Source: Planomonospora sp. ID82291 (lineage in GTDB: Bacteria > Actinomycetota > Actinomycetes > Streptosporangiales > Streptosporangiaceae). From it: DNA of 64,000 bases. Under the pieces are notes generated by a model that saw nothing but the letters and a program-made list of their open reading frames with translations, did not search any database and was not told where the DNA came from. The position numbers were made by a program, and so were the translations under genes. The stretch is taken from NCBI RefSeq assembly GCF_015711645.1, contig NZ_JABTEX010000002.1, positions 1,550,001 to 1,614,000 on the forward strand, read 5' to 3'. Position 1 is the stretch's first letter, and the number at the start of each line of letters is the position of its first letter. Below are positions 7,624 through 14,229 of the stretch, piece after piece.

Positions 7624-9000
7624 ATGACCGGCAAGAAGCAGCTCAAGATCCGCATCCGGGCCCGGATGGCGAAGACCGGTGAGAGTTACACCGCCGCCCG
7701 CCGCCATGTCGTCGCCCGGCCCGAGCCCGCGACCGACGGCGACTGGACCTTCCGCGGCGGGCGTCACCCGGGCAGCGCGGCCGTCGCGGCGGTCCTCGCC
7801 GACCAGGGGGCCGCCGTCAGCGAGCCGATGGTCTTCCTGGCCGGAGGCGGCATCGGCGCCGGGTACATCCTGTGGGAGTTCGCGCACGACGGCAGCCGCC
7901 ACCTCACGCTCGGCTTCCGCAACCAGTGGCAGTACCACGACCGCTGGACGGCCAAGACGCTGGACCGGCTCGGCGTCGGCTTCGCCGTGCACACCACCTC
8001 GGGAGCCAAGGGCGCGGCCGCCCGGCTCGCCGCGGAACTGGACGCCGGACGGCCCTGCATCGTGCTGCCCGACCGCTACCACGTCGGCTACTGGGGCCTT
8101 CCCGAGAGCCTGGACGGCTACGGCGGGCACCCGGTGGTCGTCTACCGGGGCGACGGCGCCGACGTGCTCGTCGACGACCGGGGGACGGCCCCGATCAGGG
8201 TGCCGCGGGCGCGGATGAACGCCGCCCGGGCCCGGGTGCCGTCCTACCGGAACATCCTGCACGTCCTGGACCCCGCCGGTTCCGCCGGGATCGACGCCGA
8301 GCGGCTGGCCCGGGCGGCGCTGGAGGGGTTGCGCGACGCCGCCGAGCACCTGAGCGCGGCCTCCGAGTCGTTCTCGCTCCCCGCCTGGCGCAAGTGGTCG
8401 CGGATGACGGTCGACCGCCGCAACGCCAAGGGCTGGCCGAAGGTCTTCGCCGACGGGCGCGGGCTGGCCGGGGCCCTGCTGTCGATGTGGGAGGGGGTGG
8501 AGCCCGTCGGCGTGGACGGCGGCAACCTCCGCGACCTGTTCGCCGACGGGCTGCAGGAGGCCGGCGCACTGCTGGACCTCCCGCTCGCGGACCTGGCCGA
8601 GGAGTTCCGCCGGATCCACGGCCTCTGGCACGACCTGGCCGAGGCGGCCTTCCCGCTCGCCGTCCCGGAGTTCGCCCGCATGCGCGCGCTCACCGCCCGG
8701 ATCCGCGAATCGCTGCTGGCGGAGGGCGCGGCGGGCGGCGGAGCGGACGCGGGGACGGCCGCCGGGGAGGCGGGGGCGGCGGCGCAGGACGCGGTGGACG
8801 GGGCCGCGGAGCTGTGGGAGCTGCGGGCCGCGGTGGACCGCGTCTCGCCGGTCGAGGACCACGGGGCCCTCTTCGCCGAGCTGAGCACGCGCCTCGCGGA
8901 GATCCACCGGTCGGAGAGCGAGGCGATCGCGGCCCTGCGCGACCTGGTGCGACAGGGGTTGTTAGCTGATAGCGAAATCATCAGTGTTCATCAGCTTTAA
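7624..9000 (+). CDS. BtrH N-terminal-domain protein with C-terminus altered by an IS607 insertion
   Basis: 458 residues from ATG 7624 (GGAG 8 nt upstream). A basic N-terminus (KQLKIRIRARMAKTGESYT) leads into a BtrH-like domain (residues about 45-190: PMVFLAGGGIGAGYILWEF, GRPCIVLPDRYHVGYWG). A helical domain of the DUF4872 kind follows (about 200-345), then an Ala-rich linker and a last helix. BtrH itself transfers an acyl chain in butirosin synthesis; whether this protein does so is unknown. The last nine residues (ADSEIISVHQL region) are encoded by the left end of the inserted element, so the native tail has been lost. The BtrH call is by resemblance, not by search. Confidence 0.7.
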   Translation: MTGKKQLKIRIRARMAKTGESYTAARRHVVARPEPATDGDWTFRGGRHPGSAAVAAVLADQGAAVSEPMVFLAGGGIGAGYILWEFAHDGSRHLTLGFRNQWQYHDRWTAKTLDRLGVGFAVHTTSGAKGAAARLAAELDAGRPCIVLPDRYHVGYWGLPESLDGYGGHPVVVYRGDGADVLVDDRGTAPIRVPRARMNAARARVPSYRNILHVLDPAGSAGIDAERLARAALEGLRDAAEHLSAASESFSLPAWRKWSRMTVDRRNAKGWPKVFADGRGLAGALLSMWEGVEPVGVDGGNLRDLFADGLQEAGALLDLPLADLAEEFRRIHGLWHDLAEAAFPLAVPEFARMRALTARIRESLLAEGAAGGGADAGTAAGEAGAAAQDAVDGAAELWELRAAVDRVSPVEDHGALFAELSTRLAEIHRSESEAIAALRDLVRQGLLADSEIISVHQL

Positions 9001-9017
9001 TCTGAGATCATCAAGGC

Positions 9018-9590
9018 GTGAAGCTTTCGGAATGGGCGCGGCGGAACGGCGTGCACTACCAGACCGCCTGGCAGTGGGCGCGAGACGGAAAGATGCCCGT
9101 CCCGGTCGTCAAAACCGCCACCGGCCGATACCTCGTACTCGAACAGCACACCACCACCGCCGAAGGACGGACGGTGGCGTACTGCCGGGTCTCCAGCGCC
9201 GACCAGAAGACCGACCTGGAGCGACAGGCCGGACGAGTCGTCGCCGCAGCCACCGGCATGGGACTGGCCATCGCCGACGTGGTGAGCGAGGTCGGCTCCG
9301 GCCTGAACAGCAGACGGCCGAAACTGGCCCGGCTGCTGCGCGACCCGCAGGTCACCACGATCGTGGTCGAGCACCGTGACCGGCTGACCCGGTTCGGGAT
9401 CGAGCACCTGACCGCCGCGCTGGAAGCGACCGGGCGGCGCATCGTCGTCATCGACGACACCGAAGTCGACGACGACCTCGTGCGGGACATGACCGAGATC
9501 CTCACCTCGTTCTGCGCCCGCCTGTACGGCCGCCGCTCGGCTTCCCGCCGGGCCAAGGCCGCACTCCGAGCCGCAGGCGAGACCGCGTGA
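9018..9590 (+). CDS. tnpA: IS607-family serine recombinase (transposase TnpA)
   Basis: 190 residues. An N-terminal MerR-like helix-turn-helix (LSEWARRNGVHYQTAWQWAR) precedes the resolvase catalytic domain. YCRVSSADQKTDLERQ contains the nucleophilic Ser and the active-site Arg/Asp pattern. VVEHRDRLTRFG is the conserved helix of IS607 recombinases. It catalyses cut-and-paste movement through a circular intermediate. The GTG start is inside the left end of the element, and the stop overlaps tnpB by 4 nt. Confidence 0.95.
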   Translation: MKLSEWARRNGVHYQTAWQWARDGKMPVPVVKTATGRYLVLEQHTTTAEGRTVAYCRVSSADQKTDLERQAGRVVAAATGMGLAIADVVSEVGSGLNSRRPKLARLLRDPQVTTIVVEHRDRLTRFGIEHLTAALEATGRRIVVIDDTEVDDDLVRDMTEILTSFCARLYGRRSASRRAKAALRAAGETA

Positions 9591-10807
9591 GCGACCGTCA
9601 GGGCTTCCGGATCGAGCTGGATCCCACCCCCGCCCAGCGTGCCCGCCTGGGGCGGCACGCCGGGCTGTCGCGGGTGGTGGAGAACTTCTGCCTGGAAAAG
9701 GTCCGCGCCGCTCTCGACCAGCGGGAAGCGGAGAAGACCTACGGCGTGGACGAAAAAGACCTGACCCCGGTGCCGTGGTCGGCTCCCGCGCTGGAGCGGG
9801 CCTGGCGTGCCGAACACTGGCGGTGCTTCCCCTGGTTCACCGCTGACGGCCTGTCCTCGCGGATACCAAAGGAGGCGTGCCGGGTCCGGGCCGCCGCCTT
9901 CAAGAACTTCTTCGACTCCCGCGCAGGCAGGCGCAAAGGCCGCAAGGTCGGATTCCCCGCGTGGCGCAAGCGCAAGCACGGATCGAGGTTCCGCTACGAC
10001 GCCGACCGCGCCCGCCCGGCCGGGCAACGGGCGGTGAAGCTGCCGGGTATCGGCACCGTGCGTACCCGCGAGGCCATGACGTGGCTGACCGACCGGCTCG
10101 ACGACGAGCGGGCGCGCGTCATCGGGGCCACGATCCGTGAGATCGCGGGCCGGTGGTGGATCTCCTTCCAGGTGGAGATCGACCGCACCGACGTCAACGC
10201 CCGCCGTACCGTTGCCGCCGACGCGCCCGCGTGCGGCATCGACGTCGGTGTCAAAACCTTCGCCACCATCGTGGACGACGACGGTACCGTCACCGAGATC
10301 CACGCTCCCAAGCCACTCAAGAACGCGCTGCGCAAGCTCCGCAGGGCGAACAAGGCGCTGGCCCGCACGCAGAAAGGCTCGAAGAACCGGGCCAAGGCCG
10401 CCCGCCGCGTCGGGCGGATCCACCTGGACGTCGCTCACCAGCGGGCGGACTTCCTGCACAAGACCACGACGATGCTCGCGAGATCCAAGCAGGCCATCGC
10501 CGTGGAAACCCTGAACGTCGCCGGGATGGTCACCAACCGGCGGCTGTCGCGGGCGATCTCCGATCTCGGATTCGGGGAGTTCTTCCGCCAGCTCGCCTAC
10601 AAGACGGACTGGTACGGCTCGACCGTGTGGGCGGCCGGTCGCTGGTTCCCCTCGTCGAAACTGTGCGGCGGGTGCGGGGCGGTCAACGCCGGGCTGACCT
10701 TGGCTGACCGGGTGTGGACGTGCGAGTGCGGCACCGTTCACGATCGGGACGTCAACGCGGCACGCAATCTGCTCGTCGCGATGGCGCTGGAGCAACAGGC
10801 CGCGTAA
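9587..10807 (+). CDS. tnpB: TnpB RNA-guided endonuclease of the IS607 element
   Basis: 406 residues, normal for TnpB. RuvC-I is GIDVGVKTFATI (catalytic Asp), RuvC-II is AVETLNVAGM (Glu) and RuvC-III is DRDVNAARNL (Asp). A zinc ribbon (CGGCGAVNAG, then CECG) sits between the last two. All three catalytic residues are present, so the nuclease is probably active. TnpB uses an RNA from the right end of its element to cut the empty donor site and so promote retention. The GTG start overlaps the tnpA stop. Confidence 0.95.
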   Translation: MSDRQGFRIELDPTPAQRARLGRHAGLSRVVENFCLEKVRAALDQREAEKTYGVDEKDLTPVPWSAPALERAWRAEHWRCFPWFTADGLSSRIPKEACRVRAAAFKNFFDSRAGRRKGRKVGFPAWRKRKHGSRFRYDADRARPAGQRAVKLPGIGTVRTREAMTWLTDRLDDERARVIGATIREIAGRWWISFQVEIDRTDVNARRTVAADAPACGIDVGVKTFATIVDDDGTVTEIHAPKPLKNALRKLRRANKALARTQKGSKNRAKAARRVGRIHLDVAHQRADFLHKTTTMLARSKQAIAVETLNVAGMVTNRRLSRAISDLGFGEFFRQLAYKTDWYGSTVWAAGRWFPSSKLCGGCGAVNAGLTLADRVWTCECGTVHDRDVNAARNLLVAMALEQQAA

Positions 10808-10928
10808 GCCTGTGTCGCCGGGCAGTTCCCCGGAGACGCTAAACGCCTGTGGAGGCGACGTAAGACCAGGTTCCGGCCTGGCAGACGCCAGCGAATCAGG
10901 AATGAGAATCACTGAGATTCTCCGAACG
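10770..10928 (+). ncRNA. Candidate omega (right-end) guide RNA of TnpB
   Basis: Four hairpins follow the tnpB stop in tight array: CCGGG/CCCGG (10818-10833), CGCCT-GTGG-AGGCG (10844-10857), CCAGG/CCTGG (10866-10881) and GAGAATC-ACTGA-GATTCTC (10904-10922). The last lies 5-8 nt from the insertion boundary. This is where TnpB guide RNAs map: they overlap the 3' end of tnpB and read into flanking DNA, which supplies the guide. The 5' limit given here is a guess. Confidence 0.6.
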
Positions 10929-11011
10929 GGGACGCGGCTGACCGTCCCGCGGCGAGGGGGCATGGCCGACCGTCCCGCGGCGGCGCCGGGTCCCTCTGGC
11001 ATGCTGGGCGG

Positions 11012-11290
11012 ATGCTCGCTCTCATCCGCTACTCGGTGCCGCCCGCGCGGACCGGGGACTTCCTGACCCAGGCGCACGACATCATCGACACGCTGGCCGC
11101 GCAGCCGGGCTACGTGCGCGGCCGCGTGGCGCGGTCGGTGGACGAGCCCGACCTGTGGGCGCTGGTCAGCGAGTGGGAGGGGGCGGGCTTCTACCGCCGG
11201 GCCCTCGGCGCGGCGCGGATGGCGATGTACCCGCTGATGACGCTGATGATCAACGAGCCGAGCGCCTTCGAGGACGTCGGGCGCGGGTAG
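11012..11290 (+). CDS. Antibiotic biosynthesis monooxygenase (ABM)-domain protein
   Basis: 92 residues with the ABM ferredoxin-like fold: MLALIRYSVPPARTGDFLTQ, QPGYVRGRVARS and LVSEWEGAGFYRRAL are the usual strand/helix/strand pieces. Such small proteins are cofactor-free oxygenases or heme-degrading/quinol enzymes, and the substrate is unknown. The ATG lacks a ribosome-binding site but has CATGCT 6 nt upstream. It lies just right of the IS607 element and upstream of glyS. Confidence 0.82.
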   Translation: MLALIRYSVPPARTGDFLTQAHDIIDTLAAQPGYVRGRVARSVDEPDLWALVSEWEGAGFYRRALGAARMAMYPLMTLMINEPSAFEDVGRG

Positions 11291-11365
11291 TCCGTCCGTG
11301 GCTCCCCTAAGCTGGGAGCCCAGTCGATTCCTCGCCGACCTCCAGCCGGATGGAGATTTTCCCTT

Positions 11366-12751
11366 ATGTCACGCCGTACGGACATCATGGACACCATCGT
11401 CAGCCTCTCGAAGAGACGCGGGCTCGTCTACCCCTCCAGCGAGATCTACGGAGGCCTGCGCGCGTCGTGGGACTACGGCCCGCTGGGCGTGGAGCTCAAG
11501 AACAACGTCAAGCGGCAGTGGTGGAAGTCCATGGTCCAGGCCCGCGAGGACGTCGTCGGCCTCGACTCGTGCGTCATCCTCGCCCGCGAGGTGTGGCAGG
11601 CCAGCGGCCACGTGGAGACCTTCACCGACCCGCTGACCGAGTGCCAGTCCTGCCACAAGCGCTACCGCGCCGACCACCTCGAAGAGGCGTACACCGAAAA
11701 ACACGGCAAGAGCCCGGCGGGCGGCCTGGCCGACATCACCTGCCCGAACTGCGGCAACAAGGGCGCGTTCACCGCGCCCAAGCAGTTCAGCGGCCTGCTG
11801 AAGACCTACCTCGGCGCGGTCGAGGACGAGTCGGGCCTGGCCTACCTGCGCCCGGAGACCGCGCAGGGCATCTTCATCAACTACCTCAACGTGCAGCAGT
11901 CGGCGCGCCGGAAGATCCCGTTCGGCATCGGCCAGATCGGCAAGTCGTTCCGGAACGAGATCACCCCCGGCAACTTCATCTTCCGCACGCGCGAGTTCGA
12001 GCAGATGGAGATGGAGTTCTTCGTCAAGCCCGGCACCGACGAGGAGTGGCACCAGTACTGGATCGACGAGCGCTTCCGCTGGTACGTCGACCTGGGCATC
12101 GGCAAGGACAACCTGCGGCTCTACGAGCACCCGCAGGAGAAGCTGTCCCATTACTCCAAGCGCACCGTCGACGTGGAGTACCGCTTCAACTTCACCGGAA
12201 GCGAGTGGGGCGAGCTGGAGGGCATCGCCAACCGCACGGACTTCGACCTGACCGCGCACGGCAAGGCCTCCGGCACCGACCTGAGCTTCTTCGAGCAGGA
12301 CACCGGCGAGCGCTACGTGCCGTACGTGATCGAGCCCGCCGCCGGCGTCGACCGGGCGACGCTCACCTTCCTCATCGACGCCTACACCGAGGACGAGGCG
12401 CCCAACGCCAAGGGCGTCATGGAGAAGCGCACGGTCATGCGCCTCGACCACCGGCTCGCGCCGGTCAAGGTCGCGGTGCTCCCGCTCTCGCGCAACGCCG
12501 ACCTGTCGCCGAAGGCCAAGGACCTGGCCGCGCAGCTGCGCAGGCGCTGGAACGTCGAGTTCGACGACGCGGGCGCCATCGGCCGCCGCTACCGCCGCCA
12601 GGACGAGATCGGCACGCCGTTCTGCGTCACCGTCGACTTCGACACCCTGGACGACCACGCGGTGACCATCCGCGAGCGGGACTCGATGGCCCAGGAGCGG
12701 GTCGCCCTCGACCAGGTCGACTCCTACCTCCGCCGGCACCTCAACGACTGA
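11366..12751 (+). CDS. glyS: Glycine--tRNA ligase (alpha2 type)
   Basis: 461 residues, the length of the dimeric class II GlyRS found in actinobacteria. Class II motif 1 region is [18 protein letters not shown], motif 2 is [20 protein letters not shown] and motif 3 is near [17 protein letters not shown] zinc-binding insertion has CQSCHKRY and CPNCGNKG. The protein charges tRNA-Gly in the cytoplasm. The ATG has a GGATGGAG purine stretch about 10-17 nt upstream. A TAAGCT -10-like element near 11308 suggests a short leader. A strong hairpin terminator follows the stop. Confidence 0.97.
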   Translation: MSRRTDIMDTIVSLSKRRGLVYPSSEIYGGLRASWDYGPLGVELKNNVKRQWWKSMVQAREDVVGLDSCVILAREVWQASGHVETFTDPLTECQSCHKRYRADHLEEAYTEKHGKSPAGGLADITCPNCGNKGAFTAPKQFSGLLKTYLGAVEDESGLAYLRPETAQGIFINYLNVQQSARRKIPFGIGQIGKSFRNEITPGNFIFRTREFEQMEMEFFVKPGTDEEWHQYWIDERFRWYVDLGIGKDNLRLYEHPQEKLSHYSKRTVDVEYRFNFTGSEWGELEGIANRTDFDLTAHGKASGTDLSFFEQDTGERYVPYVIEPAAGVDRATLTFLIDAYTEDEAPNAKGVMEKRTVMRLDHRLAPVKVAVLPLSRNADLSPKAKDLAAQLRRRWNVEFDDAGAIGRRYRRQDEIGTPFCVTVDFDTLDDHAVTIRERDSMAQERVALDQVDSYLRRHLND

Positions 12752-12765
12752 CCCCGCGGCTCGCC

Positions 12766-12805
12766 GCGTACGGCTCCCGCCCCCTCCGGGGCGGGAGCCG
12801 TACGC
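12766..12805 (+). terminator. Hairpin terminator after glyS
   Basis: An 18-bp perfect stem (12766-12783 with 12788-12805) closes a CTCC loop, 15 nt after the glyS stop. There is no T-tract, as is common in actinomycetes. Confidence 0.75.
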
Positions 12806-12845
12806 GCCTGGCGGGGTGTCCCCCTCACCCGACAAGGAGCTGACG

Positions 12846-13817
12846 ATGTTCGTCGACATGCCGCTGGACCAGCTGCGCGGCTACCTGCCCGAGCGGCCGG
12901 AGCCCGCCGACTTCGACGCGTTCTGGGACCGCACGCTGACCGAGGCCCGCAAGCACGACCTCGGCGCGGTGTTCACCCCGCACCCGAGCGCGCTGACGGT
13001 GGCCGACGTGTACGACGTGACCTACGCCGGGTACGGCGGGCACCCGGTCAAGGGCTGGCTGCTCGTGCCGCGCGGAGCGCAGGGCCCGGTGCCGTGCGTG
13101 GTGGAGTACATCGGCTACGGGGGAGGCCGGGGGCTGCCGATCGACTGGCTGCTGTGGCCGTCGTTCGGCCGGGCGGTGTTCGTGATGGACTCGCGCGGCC
13201 AGGGGGCGGGCGGCTGGCGGCGCGGCGACACCGCCGACCCGGAGCCCGGCACGGGCCCGCAGACCCCCGGGGTGATGACCAAGGGGATCGGCGACCCGGA
13301 CGACTACTACTACCGGCGGCTCTACACCGACGCCGTCCGGGCGGTGGAGGCGGCCCGGGCCCATCCGGCGGTGGATCCGGGCAAGGTCGCGGTGTCCGGC
13401 GGCAGCCAGGGCGGCGCCATCGCGCTGGCGGCCGCCGCGCTGGTGCCGGACCTCGCCTGCGCGCTGGTCAGCGTGCCGTTCATGTGCCACATCCGGCACG
13501 CCGTGCAGATCACGGACGAGAACCCCTACGCCGAGCTCGCCGTCTACTGCCGGGTCTTCAAGGACCGGGTGGAGGAGGTCTTCACGACCCTGTCGTACTT
13601 CGACGGGCTCAACTTCGCGGCCCGCTCGACCGCCCCGGCGCTGTTCTCGGTGGGCCTGCGCGACGGCGTCACCCCGCCTTCCACGGTCTTCGCCGCCCAC
13701 AACCACTACGCGGGGCCCAAGGAGATGCGGGTGTACCCGTACAACGGCCACGAGGGCGGCGAGTCCGCCCACGCCATGGAGCAGGTCGCGTTCCTGCGGG
13801 CGGCCCTCGGCGCGTGA
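12846..13817 (+). CDS. Acetylxylan esterase-like alpha/beta hydrolase (AXE1 family)
   Basis: 323 residues from ATG 12846, which has AAGGAG 7 nt upstream; an earlier in-frame start is less likely. The N-terminus MPLDQLRGYLPERPEPADF is the conserved opening of the AXE1/cephalosporin-C deacetylase family. The triad is visible as Ser in SGGSQGG, Asp in VGLRDGVTPP and His in YNGHEGGE. It lacks a signal peptide, so it works inside the cell, probably deacetylating imported xylo-oligosaccharides or small esters. The substrate is inferred only from the family. Confidence 0.9.
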   Translation: MFVDMPLDQLRGYLPERPEPADFDAFWDRTLTEARKHDLGAVFTPHPSALTVADVYDVTYAGYGGHPVKGWLLVPRGAQGPVPCVVEYIGYGGGRGLPIDWLLWPSFGRAVFVMDSRGQGAGGWRRGDTADPEPGTGPQTPGVMTKGIGDPDDYYYRRLYTDAVRAVEAARAHPAVDPGKVAVSGGSQGGAIALAAAALVPDLACALVSVPFMCHIRHAVQITDENPYAELAVYCRVFKDRVEEVFTTLSYFDGLNFAARSTAPALFSVGLRDGVTPPSTVFAAHNHYAGPKEMRVYPYNGHEGGESAHAMEQVAFLRAALGA

Positions 13818-13927
13818 GGCCCGGCCGGTCCGGCCGGAGGTGAGGAGTGCGGGGTACGGCGTGCGCGCCGTGCCCCGCACGCGTCGTGCGCGCCGCCCGG
13901 CCGGGGCCTGCCCGGCAGGGCCCGGCC

Positions 13928-13991
13928 GGGGCCGGGGGACCGGGCCGCAGGGCGGGGGCGGGGCCGGGGGACCGGGCCGCAGGGCGGGGGC
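13928..13991. repeat. 32-bp perfect tandem duplication
   Basis: Two identical 32-bp copies (13928-13959 and 13960-13991) begin GGGGCCGGGGGACC and end GCGGGGGC. G-runs in each copy could form G-quadruplexes. It is noncoding. Confidence 0.85.
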
Positions 13992-14015
13992 GGGCGGCCT
14001 TCCGCGACCGGCCGG

Positions 14016-14049
14016 GAATTGGTTTACACCAATTGGTGTAAACCAATTC
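14016..14049. promoter_or_regulatory. 34-bp perfect palindrome, probable operator for ppdK
   Basis: The half-site GAATTGGTTTACACCAA (14016-14032) is followed directly by its exact reverse complement (14033-14049). It is AT-rich in a GC-rich region and lies 181 nt before ppdK. Size and symmetry fit a dimer- or tetramer-binding repressor site. The regulator is not identified, and a cruciform or terminator role is possible. Confidence 0.6.
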
Positions 14050-14229
14050 TCCGGGTGACCGATATCACGTTGAAAACGTTGCCGATTTTAATTGGATTAG
14101 ACCGCGATAAGGGCTTTGAACTGCATGGACATGCTCCACGGCTAAGGGTGGCGTTTCATTCGCGTCTTCATCGGTAGAGTCCCGACTAAGGCGAAGAGCG
14201 CGTCATTTGAAGCCGCAGAAGGAGCAGCC

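Larger units (their letters stand above)
8956..10930 (+). mobile_element. IS607-family insertion sequence (serine recombinase + TnpB)
   Basis: The element encodes an intact tnpA/tnpB pair flanked on both sides by runs of G (GGGG at 8955-8958 and at 10928-10931). This fits IS607 elements, which insert between two G bases and make no target duplication. The left end has closely spaced short repeats (ATCATCA, CATCAGC, ATCATCA between 8977 and 9013) that could be recombinase sites. The right end finishes in a perfect hairpin (10904-10922). Exact ends are uncertain by a few bases because of the G runs. Confidence 0.8.
13818..14229. other. 412-nt intergenic region upstream of ppdK
   Basis: It holds no convincing gene. 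The left part is GC-only and includes a 32-bp tandem duplication. The centre has a 34-bp AT-rich perfect palindrome, and the right part is AT-richer than its surroundings and is probably the ppdK promoter and leader. No recognised riboswitch is seen. Confidence 0.7.

Noticed and set aside
10812-11066. 84-aa frame over the IS607 right end
   Set aside because: It overlaps the guide-RNA hairpins and the ABM gene and has no ribosome-binding site; its sequence looks like noncoding DNA.
11299-11320. T-box riboswitch before glyS
   Set aside because: The leader is too short and lacks T-box motifs; only a small GGCTCCC/GGGAGCC hairpin is present.
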